Origin: an uncultured Bacteroides sp.
GTDB taxonomy: Bacteria; Bacteroidota; Bacteroidia; Bacteroidales; Bacteroidaceae
Reading direction: 5' to 3'
Assembly (NCBI GenBank): GCA_900546355.1
Contig: URCM01000035.1
Span: 1-26,881 of the forward strand
Length of the DNA: 26,881 bases
Below the pieces are notes generated by a model. It was given only the letters and a program-made list of their open reading frames with translations, was not told the origin of the DNA and made no database searches. Shown here one piece after another: positions 6,141 through 15,714 of the stretch. The first letter of the stretch is position 1; every line of letters starts with the position of its first letter. The translations under genes were made by a program, and so were the position numbers.

Positions 6141-9100
6141 ATGAGAAACACAAGATGTTTGAAGCCCTTTGGACTGTTGTTTCTGCTATGCCTTCTCCCT
6201 GTATGGGCATTGGCACAAACGATAACAGTAAAAGGTGTTGTGAAAGATCCTACAGGGCAAACGGTCATTGGAGCCAGTGTATTGCAGAAAGGTACGTCGA
6301 ACGGAACGATTACCGATTTTGAGGGTAGCTTTACGTTGGAAGTTCCTTCGGATGCAGTGCTTACTATTTCTTTTGTGGGTTATAAGACCCAAGAAATCAA
6401 AATTGCAGGAAAAACTTCATTGAATGTTACATTGGAGGAAGACGCCCAGATGCTGGATAACGTTATTGTGGTAGGTTATGGTACCCAGAAGAAGGAAGAC
6501 TTGACTTCGGCGATTGCGACATTGAGTCCGAAAGAAGTTTTGAAGTCACCGGGTGGCATTACAGATGCGTTACAAGGTAGTACGGCAGGTGTAAACGTGT
6601 CGGGTGGCAAGATTCGTATTCGTGGTACGGCTTCTATTACAGGTAGCACCGATCCGTTATGGGTAGTAGATGGCATTATCGATGCTTCAGGCAATATCCC
6701 CAATGATGATGAAATCGAGTCTATTCAGGTGTTGAAAGATGCAGCATCATGTGCGATTTATGGTGTGCGTGGCGCGAACGGTGTTATTTTGGTTACGACC
6801 AAGAAAGGCAAAGAAGGTAAACCTCGCATCAGTTTCAATGCCTATGCCGGTTTTGGTTCGCCTACAAAGAAAGTGGAAATGTTGAATGCATATGATTATG
6901 GTATTTATGTGAATGAGCTTTATTACAATTCTTCTTCGGCGGCCAGTATCGCTGACGGTACTTGGAACCAGATTGTACCGACCGGTGTAGCTACCCCGAG
7001 TACTCCAATGGCTGATACGGACTGGTGGAATGAATATTTCTGCAATACAAATTATCAGAAATATGATGTATCTGTAAGTGGTGGCAGTAAATATGCAAAT
7101 TACCGTATTGGTGCTACGCATACGGATAATGATGATCAGATGCATAAGAATGATGCGAAAGTGGATAATATCTATGCTAATGTAGAAGGAACTATCGGTC
7201 GTCTTACTTATGGTGGGCGTATTTTCGCTAATTATAGCCGTACAAATGGTTTTACAGGTGCTTCTTTGATGAATATGTTGCTTACTTCGCCCAATTTGCC
7301 CGTTTATAACGAAGATGGGACGTTTTTCCATACAGGAAACAATGGACGTGATGGGAACGATATGGCAAATCAAGCATGGTATTTGCACAATCAGCGTTTG
7401 CGTAACCGTTCGGTAAGCACAATGGGTAGTATTTTCGGTGAAATCAAGATATTTGACTGGCTGAAATACAGACTTACTTATACATATTCGTATGCGCGTA
7501 ATAATGATGCTACAATCGTTCCCAAATATGACTTGGGTACGGCAAACGCCCGACAAGATTACAATTCACAGACTTCAACAAAAGGAGGAAGTGGCCATGA
7601 GGTGATTGAAAACTTGCTTACTTTCGACAAAACATTTAATGATATCCATTCGCTTTCGGGTGTGGTTGGTATCGTATCTGAAAAGTTTGAAGGTTTTTCT
7701 ACAGCTATTACCGGCCGTAGTAATGAATATAGTGGATTTGGTATCGAAAGTCGTTATCCAGACAGTCAAATCATTACCAGCTCACAATATAACGAGGCTT
7801 ATTTTTCTTATCTTGCTCGTGTGATGTATTCGTACAACAGCAAATATATGATTACTGCAAACTTCCGTGCAGATGAGTCATCTAAGTTTGCTGATGGAAA
7901 CCGCTGGGGATATTTCCCCTCATTCTCAATAGGCTGGAGAGTCAGTGAAGAAAAATGGATGAAAGATGCCACTTCGCATTGGCTGGATAATCTGAAAATC
8001 CGTGCAACATTAGGATGGATTGGTAGTGCCAATGCTGTGGGACGCTATGATTATCAGTCGGTTGTGGAAACCGATAACCGTTATTATACGTTTGGTCCCG
8101 GGCAGATTAATCCTGACGGAAGTGTATCCAATGCACCTGCACCTTTGATTGAGAATTTTGCAAATCCGGACTTGTCATGGGAAACTACACGTGATGCAGG
8201 AGTTGGCTTTGATTTGGATATGTTTCATAATAAACTGAGTTTTGTATTCGATTATTATAATCGTAAAACTACAGATATGCTTTTGGCTGTCCAGCTTCCT
8301 CGTTCTACCGGTAATATCAATACGGTATATATGAATGTAGGTAGCATGACCAACTGGGGTATTGAGCTTGCGGCTACTTATCGCGAGAAAATCGGTGATT
8401 TCAGTTTTACCATTTCTCCTAACTTTTCGCTTTATCGGAATAAGGTGACCAGCCTGGGAAGCAATCAATCTCTTGCAGGAGGTAGTTCATCTACTGGAAA
8501 TGTGACTATGACCGTAGCGGGGAGACCTGTAGCACAATTTTGGGGCTATAAGACAGATGGATTGTTCAGAACTGATGAAGAAGCCGCCAATTATGTCAAT
8601 GACAAAGGCGTACGCCTGCAAGAGTCAGCTAGTGCCGGTGATATAAAGTATGTGGACTTGAATGGAGACGGAGTGATTTCGGATGATGACAAGACCTTTA
8701 TAGGTTCTTCATTGCCTGATTGTTCATTTGGTTTGAATATTACGGCAGAATATAAAGGTTTTGATTTTTCTATGTTGTGGCAAGGAGATTTCGGTAACCA
8801 AATTTATAATAACTGGAAAACAGAATTAATGGGTGGTTATGCAGCTAAGAATCAAATGCTTGATATGGGTGATCGTTTCCGGGCTCATGACGTTACATTT
8901 ACCACAGCTGGAGGTGAAACCATCACGTTACCTGCCAATACTAATACAGATGTGGCACGTGCTGTATTGAACGATCCTAACGGAAATCATACAAAAGCAT
9001 CTGATTATTTTATTGAAAATGGTTCTTATTTCCGTTGCAACCGCATTACGTTGGGATATACCTTTGATAAGAATTTGCTTTCAAAGATTCATATCGAATC

Positions 9101-9281
9101 GTTACGGCTTTATATGGGTGTCAAGAATCCGTTTACCATTACAGGTTATTCTATGTTTGATCCGCAAGTTCCGAATGGAGGTTCAACTTTGAATCGTGGT
9201 GTGGATGGTGCTTACTATTATTCAGGAGATACATATTGGGCGACTCGTGAATTTTTTGCTGGTATCCAGTTGACATTCTAA
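6141..9281 (+). CDS. SusC-like TonB-dependent outer-membrane transporter
   Basis: A glycan-importing outer-membrane channel of 1046 residues that works with the SusD-like lipoprotein next to it. A signal peptide ends near VWALAQ (residue 26). A carboxypeptidase-regulatory-like N-terminal domain follows (about 28-105: VKGVVKDPTGQTVIGASV...TDFEGSFTLEVP...FVGYKTQEI), then a TonB-box-like stretch DNVIVVGYGTQKK. The plug domain (about 115-235) contains RIRGTASITGSTDPLWVVDGI and SIQVLKDAASCAIYGVRGANGVILVTTKKGK. The rest is the 22-strand beta-barrel, ending in the aromatic signature GIQLTF. Length and architecture are standard for a SusC. The susD-like gene follows after 25 bp. The promoter lacks a clear -33 box and sits behind a phased operator array, so expression is probably substrate-induced. 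Codon use is more A/T-rich than in the downstream receptor gene. Confidence 0.97.
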   Translation: MRNTRCLKPFGLLFLLCLLPVWALAQTITVKGVVKDPTGQTVIGASVLQKGTSNGTITDFEGSFTLEVPSDAVLTISFVGYKTQEIKIAGKTSLNVTLEEDAQMLDNVIVVGYGTQKKEDLTSAIATLSPKEVLKSPGGITDALQGSTAGVNVSGGKIRIRGTASITGSTDPLWVVDGIIDASGNIPNDDEIESIQVLKDAASCAIYGVRGANGVILVTTKKGKEGKPRISFNAYAGFGSPTKKVEMLNAYDYGIYVNELYYNSSSAASIADGTWNQIVPTGVATPSTPMADTDWWNEYFCNTNYQKYDVSVSGGSKYANYRIGATHTDNDDQMHKNDAKVDNIYANVEGTIGRLTYGGRIFANYSRTNGFTGASLMNMLLTSPNLPVYNEDGTFFHTGNNGRDGNDMANQAWYLHNQRLRNRSVSTMGSIFGEIKIFDWLKYRLTYTYSYARNNDATIVPKYDLGTANARQDYNSQTSTKGGSGHEVIENLLTFDKTFNDIHSLSGVVGIVSEKFEGFSTAITGRSNEYSGFGIESRYPDSQIITSSQYNEAYFSYLARVMYSYNSKYMITANFRADESSKFADGNRWGYFPSFSIGWRVSEEKWMKDATSHWLDNLKIRATLGWIGSANAVGRYDYQSVVETDNRYYTFGPGQINPDGSVSNAPAPLIENFANPDLSWETTRDAGVGFDLDMFHNKLSFVFDYYNRKTTDMLLAVQLPRSTGNINTVYMNVGSMTNWGIELAATYREKIGDFSFTISPNFSLYRNKVTSLGSNQSLAGGSSSTGNVTMTVAGRPVAQFWGYKTDGLFRTDEEAANYVNDKGVRLQESASAGDIKYVDLNGDGVISDDDKTFIGSSLPDCSFGLNITAEYKGFDFSMLWQGDFGNQIYNNWKTELMGGYAAKNQMLDMGDRFRAHDVTFTTAGGETITLPANTNTDVARAVLNDPNGNHTKASDYFIENGSYFRCNRITLGYTFDKNLLSKIHIESLRLYMGVKNPFTITGYSMFDPQVPNGGSTLNRGVDGAYYYSGDTYWATREFFAGIQLTF

Positions 9282-9306
9282 CACATAACAATTAAATAGC
9301 AAAATT

Positions 9307-11124
9307 ATGAAACGTTTGAAAATTTATATAGGAGCGTGTCTGGGAAGTGTTTTGTTTACTTTAAGTTCTTGTGAACCGGAAATGGAGTTTACTAATCCTT
9401 CGGCAGATAGCGAATTGAATTATTATAATACGAAGGAACATCTGACATATGCTGTCAATGGTGCGTATAACATGTTGCAGCGTGCTGGAGGCTGGGCACG
9501 ATGGATGCCGTTTATGTTGAATGCACGGAGCGATGAATATGCTTTTACAAGTGGTGCGGCTGCCGGTGAACCGGAAACTGCACGATTGTCCCAATACACG
9601 GTGAATGCTGATTTGGGAAGCCTTTCAACGACTTTCCAAGATATGTATACATTGCAGTATGCTGCTAATCTTGCTTTGGAGAAATTGGCTGCAAATCAAG
9701 ATGGTGCATTCGATTTGAATAATACGGAGGATAAGAATTTGTATGACCGTCTGCGTGGCGAAGCTATTTTCCTTCGTGGGTTAAGCCGTTTTTATTTGGT
9801 TTATTTCTTTGGAGATCAAATCCCAGACCGTGATTATGTAACTACTGGTGGTGCTGATTATTCATTGCCTCCAGCTGAATCAGGACAGATTTATCAGCGT
9901 ATGGTCAAGGATTTTCAGGATGCTTCTGAATTGTTGACAGCTTGGAATTATGAGGGGACAAATGATGAAGGACGTGCTACGAAAGGATCCGCCTTGGCAT
10001 TCTTGGCAAAATGTTATATGGGACGTCCTATCCTTGACGGAACGGCGAAGGCTGGTGATGCCGATTGGACTTCGGCAAAAGCTGTTTTGGAACAAATCAT
10101 CAATTCTGGTGCGTATGGATTGATGGATAATTATCGTGATAATGCCACTGAGGATAATGAAAATAATAAGGAATCGATGTTTGAAGTGCAGTTTTGTCAA
10201 AGTACCGAAACACAAGGTTTTAATCCTGCAGCTCCAGGCGACCTTAACAGCTGGGTCGTGACAGGGCAAAATACAATCCGCGAACTTGAATTGTCTGCCC
10301 CCAACTCTACCGAATGTGGACGCTGGTGGAACGGAATGCCATCTCTTGCCTTGTATAATGAGTTTGAACGGGATTCTGAAGGCAAAATTATTGACCCGCG
10401 TGCTTATTTGGGTATGTATATTCCTGATGGATGTAAATTTTTAGGCAAGTCAGGAAAGTGGCTTCCTTATGAAGAACTGTTCTCTGGTGGAACCTTTGAT
10501 GCTTGGCGTGGTAAGTGGTTTGGATGCCGTAAATATAGTCTGGACAAAGTTCGTTCTGTAGAACAAAGTGGTATCAATGACCGACTGATTCGTTATGCGG
10601 ATATCTTGTTGATGTACGCTGAATGTTGTCTGGAAACAGGTGATGAAGCAACAGCAAAAAATTATATCCAACTGGTTCGCAATCGTGCGAATAATAACAC
10701 GGTTGCACTTAATACGACCGAAGCCGATGCCGGTATGTCTTATTTGGAAGGAGGGAAATTGCCTACAGTTGACGAATTGATTGCTAATCATCCTGTTGTG
10801 GGAAGGGTTGTAGGTAATAATGGTTCTGTCATTTGTGAAGGTATGGAAATAAACACAGTTCGTCGTGCACTGAAACATGAATATTCGGTTGAGTTGTACT
10901 GGGAAGGCTGGCGTTTCTTTAATTTGATGCGTTGGTATAATAACCCAAATGATCCGGATCGTGAAAGGATGTTGGACAATTTGATTAATAAGAATGCAGC
11001 CCAAGTGGAACAGACAAGTTTGACAGGTACGGCAACGTTTAATTATGAACGGAATCTGTATCTTCCTATTCCGTCAACAGAATTGACTACGAATCCTAAT
11101 ATGCACGGAAATGCAGCCAATTGA
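9307..11124 (+). CDS. SusD/RagB-like glycan-binding lipoprotein
   Basis: A surface lipoprotein of 605 residues that caps the SusC-like barrel and captures the oligosaccharide. The signal peptide MKRLKIYIGACLGSVLFTLSSC ends in a lipobox, with Cys22 as the lipidation site, followed by EPEMEF. Early helical repeats of the SusD fold are seen (LTYAVNGAYNMLQRAGGWARW, LQYAANLALEKL), then the conserved GEAIFLRGLSRFYLVYFFGDQIP (about 150-175) and KGSALAFLAKCYMGRP. Near the end come DRLIRYADILLMYAECC and the family marker ALKHEYSVELYWEGWRFFNLMRWY, with the terminal YLPIPSTEL. Length is within the usual 500-650. It is co-transcribed with the susC-like gene and closed by a terminator. Sequence alone does not reveal the ligand. 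Confidence 0.97.
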   Translation: MKRLKIYIGACLGSVLFTLSSCEPEMEFTNPSADSELNYYNTKEHLTYAVNGAYNMLQRAGGWARWMPFMLNARSDEYAFTSGAAAGEPETARLSQYTVNADLGSLSTTFQDMYTLQYAANLALEKLAANQDGAFDLNNTEDKNLYDRLRGEAIFLRGLSRFYLVYFFGDQIPDRDYVTTGGADYSLPPAESGQIYQRMVKDFQDASELLTAWNYEGTNDEGRATKGSALAFLAKCYMGRPILDGTAKAGDADWTSAKAVLEQIINSGAYGLMDNYRDNATEDNENNKESMFEVQFCQSTETQGFNPAAPGDLNSWVVTGQNTIRELELSAPNSTECGRWWNGMPSLALYNEFERDSEGKIIDPRAYLGMYIPDGCKFLGKSGKWLPYEELFSGGTFDAWRGKWFGCRKYSLDKVRSVEQSGINDRLIRYADILLMYAECCLETGDEATAKNYIQLVRNRANNNTVALNTTEADAGMSYLEGGKLPTVDELIANHPVVGRVVGNNGSVICEGMEINTVRRALKHEYSVELYWEGWRFFNLMRWYNNPNDPDRERMLDNLINKNAAQVEQTSLTGTATFNYERNLYLPIPSTELTTNPNMHGNAAN

Positions 11125-11152
11125 GTTTGAATAATAATTGTGCTTTTCAGTA

Positions 11153-11204
11153 AAACCTCTGCCGGAGCTGCTCGTGAGAGTCTGTCTGGCAGAGGTTTAT
11201 TTTA
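11153..11204 (+). terminator. Rho-independent terminator after susD-like gene
   Basis: A perfect 11-bp stem, AAACCTCTGCC (11153-11163) with GGCAGAGGTTT (11188-11198), is followed by ATTTTAT. It starts 28 bp after the susD-like stop. Beyond it, 11205-11489 holds no gene that I can support. Confidence 0.8.
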
Positions 11205-11489
11205 TCTTGGAATGTCTTTACTTGTCCGTTCCGCCTATATGGGGACATGGTTACGTCGCATAGAATGACAACGGGAAAGCCCTCAATTCGCTTAGGAACA
11301 TTTGATTTTGCATCATTGTTGTATAATGTTTGTAAGTAGCTTTTATGGATTGTATTTATCGGATGAAATTAAGATATACTATGGAGCGGTATGGATTTGT
11401 GCATTTAGCTGATGTCATCGTTCCTGTATGCTGTACCCGTTCCGTTCGCCGTGCATTACTAAACTGTATGTGTTATTATCTTCGTCTGG

Positions 11490-11533
11490 TGTAAGATTAA
11501 TAATCTTGCAGCCTGAAGATTAATAATCTTACA
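11490..11533. repeat. Quasi-palindrome made of two copies of a 15-bp palindrome
   Basis: AAGATTAATAATCTT occurs at 11493-11507 and again at 11516-11530. Each is a palindrome with a single central base. Together with flanking TGT and ACA they form 18-base arms (one central mismatch) around the 8-base spacer GCAGCCTG. It lies directly at the broken left end of the nitroreductase remnant. Confidence 0.75.
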
Positions 11534-11800
11534 GCGGATGGGGCTATCATCCGCGACTTTTCCGGCCGTGAAGTAAGTGATGAGGCTTTAAAGCGAATTA
11601 TTAGTGCGGCGTTCAAGGCACCGACCAACGACCATTTACGGCAATTCGAGTTTGTCGTGGTGCGTGGACAGGAGAATATAGCCAAGGTCATTGCTCCGTT
11701 GGCAAAGAACATGGCAGCATTCAAGAAGCTGGTTGCAGAGGTGGACGAATCGGGCGATAAAGACAAAATGGCGATGTTTGCCGATGCCTTGCCCAAGTAA
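11534..11800 (+). pseudogene. Nitroreductase-family protein, N-terminal remnant
   Basis: The frame running through 11546-11548 translates to IIRDFSGREVSDEALKRIISAAFKAPT, then NDHLRQFEFVVVRGQENIAKVIAP, and stops at TAA 11798-11800. This is the start of an FMN-dependent nitroreductase fold, including the conserved IRDFS...APT.NHLR block that contacts FMN. There is no usable start codon in this frame: the coding similarity begins at once after the 11490-11533 palindromic repeat. The remaining two thirds of the protein, expected to be about 170-200 residues, is missing. Only about 14 more codons can be read after the stop before another stop. It is a clear relic, flanked by the palindromic repeat on one side and the shared pnp terminator on the other. 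Confidence 0.75.
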
Positions 11801-11875
11801 AAAAACATCGATACAGAAGAGCGGATACATTTGAATGCGTGGTAAGAAATTGGGTATCTGGATGCTTTTATGAAA

Positions 11876-11918
11876 AATCTCCCTCTCTCAAGGGAAAAGC
11901 CCAAGAAAGAGGGAGATT
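11876..11918. terminator. Bidirectional terminator between nitroreductase remnant and pnp
   Basis: Perfect 11-bp arms, AATCTCCCTCT (11876-11886) and AGAGGGAGATT (11908-11918), lie between convergent units. On the minus strand the stem is followed by TTTTTCATAAAA, serving pnp. On the plus strand the tail is ATCATTATTAT, which is weaker. Confidence 0.75.
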
Positions 11919-11947
11919 ATCATTATTATGAAAAAAAATGTATTCAC

Positions 11948-14134
11948 TTATTTTTCTTTACGAGGCTGGGGTTTGTGCTCTCGTTTCGGATGATTGGGCT
12001 TTTCTTCGGCCATTCCTTCTGGTTTTGGCATCAATACCTTGTGTGACAATTTGAACTTGCCGGTTTTTGGGTCGATATCCAGCAGTTTTACTTCAATTTC
12101 ATCACCTTCTTTCAGTCCGGATTCTTCGATGGTTTCCAAACGTTTCCAGCTGATTTCCGAGATGTGCAGCAAACCGTCTTTTCCCGGAAGGAATTCGACA
12201 AATGCTCCATAAGGCATGATGGAACGTACTTTTCCGGTGTATACCTCACCTATTTCGGGGATGGCAACGATGTTCTTAATCATGCGTACAGCATCATCAA
12301 TGCACTTCTTGTTGGTACCTGCAATTTCGATACGTCCTACACCGTCTACTTCTTCGATTGTGATAATAGCACCGGTTTCTTCCTGCATACCCTGGATAAT
12401 CTTTCCACCCGGGCCGATTACTGCACCGATGAATTCTTTCGGAATCGTCATGGTTTCGATACGCGGAGCGTTCGGTTTCAGTTCTGCACGCGGTTCAGCG
12501 ATGCATTCGGTCAGTTTTCCGAGGATGTATTCGCGGCCTTCCTTAGCTTGCATCAAGGCTTTTTCCAAAATGTCGTAAGTCAAACCGTCGCACTTGATAT
12601 CCATCTGGGTAGCGGTGATACCATTTTTCGTTCCCGTTACCTTGAAGTCCATATCGCCCAAGTGGTCTTCATCTCCCAAGATATCCGACAAGACTGCATA
12701 TTTATCTTCTCCAGCGTTCTTGATCAATCCCATTGCAATACCTGATACCGGATTCTTGATAGGTACACCTGCATCCATCAGGGCAAGTGTTCCGGCACAT
12801 ACTGTAGCCATAGAAGAAGAACCGTTTGATTCGAGGATGTCGGAAACTACGCGGACACAATAAGGATAGTCGGCAGGAATCTGCCCTTTCAGTGCACGCC
12901 ATGCCAAGTGTCCGTGTCCGATTTCACGACGGCCTACACCGCGTTGTGCTTTGGCTTCGCCTGTAGAGAAAGGCGGGAAGTTATAGTGTAGCAGGAAGCG
13001 TTCTTTGTGCTGGTCGAGTACATCATCGACGATTTTCTCGTCAGCTTTTGTACCCAATGTAACGGTACTCAACGACTGGGTTTCGCCACGGGTAAAGATA
13101 GCCGAGCCATGCGGATAAGGCAACGGGCTTACTTCGCACCAGATGGGACGTATGTCTGTTGTCTTACGTCCGTCCAGACGTTTGCCTTCATCGAGGATGC
13201 AACGGCGCATCGCTTCTTTTTCCACATCGTGGTAGTAACGGTCGATCATCGGACCTTTTTCTTCCAGTTCCTCTTCGGTGAACTGAGCTTTGAACTCATC
13301 ACAGATAGCGGTGAAAGCGTCTTCGCGTTCGTGTTTGTTCTTATTGCCCGACTGAGCAATGGCGTATGCCTTGTCGTAGCAAGCTTCGTGAACCGCCTTG
13401 CGCAGTTCTTCGTCGTTTTCTTCGTGGCAATATTCGCGCTTTACGGTAGAACCGACTTCTTCCATCAGTTCCATCTGTGCCTTGCAATGAACTTTGATAG
13501 CTTCGTGTGCGGCTTTCAGAGCTTCGAGCAAATCCTGTTCGCTCACTTCCTCCATTTCGCCTTCCACCATCATGATATTTTCATACGTAGCGGCTACCAT
13601 CAAGTCCATATCTGCCTGCTTCAGTTGTTCGAAGGTCGGGTCGATTACAAACTTGCCATCGATACGTGCTACACGAACCTCGGAGATAGGTCCGCCGAAC
13701 GGAATGTCCGATACGGCAAGCGCAGCCGATGCGGCAAGTCCGGCCAATGCATCAGGCATATCGACGCCATCGGCAGAGAACAAAATGATGTTCACGTAAA
13801 CTTCGGCATGGAAGTTGTCGGGGAACAGCGGACGCAAAGCGCGGTCTACAAGGCGGCAGGTAAGGATTTCATAGTCGGAAGCCTTGCCTTCGCGTCTGGT
13901 GAAGCCACCCGGAAAACGTCCGAACGCAGAATATTTTTCTTTGTACTCTACCTGAAGCGGCATGAAATCTGTACCGGGAACTGCATCTTTTGCGGCACAA
14001 ACAGTAGCCAACAACACGGTGTTACCCATGCGCAGCGTAACAGCACCATCTGCCTGTTTTGCCAGCTTTCCCGTTTCGAGCGTGATGGTTCTGCCATCAG
14101 GAAGCTCGATCGTCTTAACAATAGGATTGATCAT
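11948..14134 (-). CDS. pnp: Polyribonucleotide nucleotidyltransferase (PNPase)
   Basis: This phosphorolytic 3'-5' exoribonuclease degrades mRNA and can add 3' tails. The start ATG is taken at 14132-14134 ([15 protein letters not shown]), giving 728 residues. The frame stays open 49 codons further upstream, but the predicted promoter lies inside that stretch. The layout is standard: first RNase PH domain (about 15-145, with [16 protein letters not shown] and [15 protein letters not shown]), an all-helical linker, and a second RNase PH domain with [25 protein letters not shown]. The catalytic aspartates are in [20 protein letters not shown] domain follows ([18 protein letters not shown]), then an S1 domain ([32 protein letters not shown]), and the tail is basic ([12 protein letters not shown]). 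No rpsO is adjacent in the window. The gene is monocistronic here. Confidence 0.98.
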   Translation of the reverse strand: MINPIVKTIELPDGRTITLETGKLAKQADGAVTLRMGNTVLLATVCAAKDAVPGTDFMPLQVEYKEKYSAFGRFPGGFTRREGKASDYEILTCRLVDRALRPLFPDNFHAEVYVNIILFSADGVDMPDALAGLAASAALAVSDIPFGGPISEVRVARIDGKFVIDPTFEQLKQADMDLMVAATYENIMMVEGEMEEVSEQDLLEALKAAHEAIKVHCKAQMELMEEVGSTVKREYCHEENDEELRKAVHEACYDKAYAIAQSGNKNKHEREDAFTAICDEFKAQFTEEELEEKGPMIDRYYHDVEKEAMRRCILDEGKRLDGRKTTDIRPIWCEVSPLPYPHGSAIFTRGETQSLSTVTLGTKADEKIVDDVLDQHKERFLLHYNFPPFSTGEAKAQRGVGRREIGHGHLAWRALKGQIPADYPYCVRVVSDILESNGSSSMATVCAGTLALMDAGVPIKNPVSGIAMGLIKNAGEDKYAVLSDILGDEDHLGDMDFKVTGTKNGITATQMDIKCDGLTYDILEKALMQAKEGREYILGKLTECIAEPRAELKPNAPRIETMTIPKEFIGAVIGPGGKIIQGMQEETGAIITIEEVDGVGRIEIAGTNKKCIDDAVRMIKNIVAIPEIGEVYTGKVRSIMPYGAFVEFLPGKDGLLHISEISWKRLETIEESGLKEGDEIEVKLLDIDPKTGKFKLSHKVLMPKPEGMAEEKPNHPKREHKPQPRKEK

Positions 14135-14175
14135 AAATAAAGTTTTAATATAATTTTCGTCTATAAAATCGGCTA

Positions 14176-14183
14176 CAAAGATA
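14176..14183 (-). promoter_or_regulatory. Promoter -7 box (TATCTTTG) of pnp
   Basis: TATCTTTG on the minus strand is a full match to TAnnTTTG, 41 bp upstream of the chosen pnp start. The -33 region has only TTGC at too long a distance. Because the box lies inside the extended open frame, it supports the start at 14134. Confidence 0.6.
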
Positions 14184-14339
14184 CGAATATTCCAGCAGTA
14201 ATCGGGTGAATGCAAGGCAAAACTTTTACACAATGTCCATTTTTTTGTTTCATTGAGGGTAAAATGTAACAAAGAAAGCACAGAAAAAGGGAGCTTTCGT
14301 TAAACTTCTTTTTTATCGCATAAGAACTTTTCAAAAAAC

Positions 14340-14369
14340 TTTGTGAAACCGTGAAAAGCCGTATCTTTG
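14340..14369 (+). promoter_or_regulatory. Promoter (TTTG - 18 bp - TATCTTTG) of thioredoxin-fold lipoprotein gene
   Basis: TTTG at 14340-14343 and TATCTTTG at 14362-14369 are separated by 18 bp. The box ends 29 bp before ATG 14399, which rules out the longer frame beginning at GTG 14351. Confidence 0.75.
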
Positions 14370-14398
14370 CACTCCGAAGTAAAATTGTTTTTTTTAGA

Positions 14399-15544
14399 AT
14401 GAAAAGAAATGCTTATATCGCCGCGGCTCTGTTGTTGTCAGGCCTTAGTGCCTGCAACAACGAGCCTGCTTTTACTGTCGAAGGTGAGATAACCGATGCG
14501 GCAGAGAAGATGTTGTATCTTGAACAGACGGGTTTAGAAAGTATTGTTCCGCTCGATTCGGTAAAATTGAGTGAAGGGGGAAGCTTTAGCTTTTCGGCAT
14601 CGCGCCCGGAAGCTCCCGATTATTACCGTCTGCGTATTGATAATAAAATCATCAACTTTGCTGTCGATTCTACTGAAACGGTAACGGTGAAAGCCAATTA
14701 CGGGACTTTTTCTACCGGATACCAGATAGAAGGTTCGGAAAACAATACAAAAATAAAAGAATTGGTGCTGCTGCAAGCAGGCTTGCAGGCCGATGTGAAC
14801 CGTGTGGCTCAGTCGGGCTTGCCTATCGGCATAGCACAGGATAGCATACAGCGAATGGTCAACACATATAAGAATGAGGTGAAACGCAACTATATATTTG
14901 CCGAGCCCAATAAGACGTATGCCTATTTTGCCCTGTTCCAGCAGCTGAATGGCTACATGATATTCGACCCGCTGACCAACCGGGAAGACGTAAAATGCTT
15001 TGCGGCAGTAGCTACCAGCATGAACAACCTGTATCCGCATGCCGACCGCTCACGTAACCTATATAATATGGTGATAAAGGGCATGAAGAATACACGCGCT
15101 CCGCAAGCGAAACCATTGGATATCCCAATGGATAAAATAGAAGAAACTTCGATTATTGATATTCCTTTGCGGGATGTGGATGGCAAGCTGCATCATTTGA
15201 CCGACTTGAAGGGTAAAGTGGTTTTGATTGACTTTACAGTATATGGCGCATCGGAATCGGGAGCGCGCAACCTGCTCTTGCGTGAGTTATACAACAAATA
15301 CCACGAGCAAGGTTTGGAAATTTACCAAGTATCATTAGACACCGACGAACATTTCTGGAAGACAGCTGCCGATAACCTGCCGTGGATTTGTGTGCGCGAC
15401 CCGGAAGGACCCTATTCGACATTTGTCCGTCTGTATGGTGTAGCACAACTCCCTTCCAGTTTCCTTGTCAACCGGAACAACGAATTGAGCCTGCGTGTTG
15501 ACGCGAAGACCGATTTGGATGCAGAAATCAAAAAAATATTATAA
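14399..15544 (+). CDS. Lipoprotein with DUF4369-like and CxxC-less thioredoxin (TlpA/AhpC-like) domain
   Basis: 381 residues. The signal peptide MKRNAYIAAALLLSGLSAC has a lipobox with Cys19. Residues about 25-115 form a beta-rich DUF4369-like domain (FTVEGEITDAAEKMLYLEQTG...PLDSVKL.EGGSFSF). A helical linker follows, and a thioredoxin fold lies from about residue 252 (IPLRDVDGKLHHLTDLKGKVVLIDF). Where TlpA/ResA proteins have W-C-x-x-C right after VLIDF, this one reads TVYGASESGARN, so both redox cysteines are missing. The rest of the fold is kept (QGLEIYQVSLDTDEHFWKTAA, and the cis-Pro loop VAQLPSSFLVNRNNEL). Such proteins are common in Bacteroidetes envelopes. This one probably binds or scaffolds rather than exchanging disulfides. 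It is transcribed divergently from pnp. Confidence 0.88.
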   Translation: MKRNAYIAAALLLSGLSACNNEPAFTVEGEITDAAEKMLYLEQTGLESIVPLDSVKLSEGGSFSFSASRPEAPDYYRLRIDNKIINFAVDSTETVTVKANYGTFSTGYQIEGSENNTKIKELVLLQAGLQADVNRVAQSGLPIGIAQDSIQRMVNTYKNEVKRNYIFAEPNKTYAYFALFQQLNGYMIFDPLTNREDVKCFAAVATSMNNLYPHADRSRNLYNMVIKGMKNTRAPQAKPLDIPMDKIEETSIIDIPLRDVDGKLHHLTDLKGKVVLIDFTVYGASESGARNLLLRELYNKYHEQGLEIYQVSLDTDEHFWKTAADNLPWICVRDPEGPYSTFVRLYGVAQLPSSFLVNRNNELSLRVDAKTDLDAEIKKIL

Positions 15545-15582
15545 CATGTTGCAAAGCATGTGAAAATACAAGGCGGTAAGGC

Positions 15583-15613
15583 TTGACTGGTATTATAAAA
15601 AGATTTACCTTTG
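15583..15613 (+). promoter_or_regulatory. greA: Promoter (TTG - 20 bp - TACCTTTG) of greA
   Basis: TTG at 15583-15585 and TACCTTTG at 15606-15613 are 20 bp apart, close to consensus. Predicted initiation near 15620 leaves a leader of about 95 bases that contains a terminator-like hairpin. Confidence 0.7.
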
Positions 15614-15634
15614 TCGCAAATCAGATAAGAAGGG

Positions 15635-15669
15635 TTCCGATACGTAACGATGTATCGGAATTCTTTTTT
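15635..15669 (+). terminator. Intrinsic terminator / possible attenuator in greA leader
   Basis: A perfect 9-bp stem, TTCCGATAC (15635-15643) with GTATCGGAA (15652-15660), is followed at once by TTCTTTTTT. It could end the transcript of the upstream lipoprotein gene (stop at 15544). It also lies downstream of the greA promoter, so greA transcripts must read through it. Confidence 0.8.
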
Positions 15670-15714
15670 GTTTTATAGTAAGAATATAAACGAATATTAA
15701 AGGAGGAAAACATT

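Noticed and set aside
6747..7556. Minus-strand 269-codon ORF inside the susC-like gene
   Set aside because: The Ile/Thr-rich translation is typical of antisense to a beta-barrel gene, with no start signals.
13007..14140. Plus-strand 377-codon ORF antisense to pnp
   Set aside because: It is a shadow of pnp with low-complexity Phe/His/Arg-rich translation and no promoter or family motif.
14351..14398. GTG 14351 as start of the thioredoxin-fold lipoprotein
   Set aside because: The -7 box TATCTTTG lies inside this extension, and the signal peptide begins at 14399.
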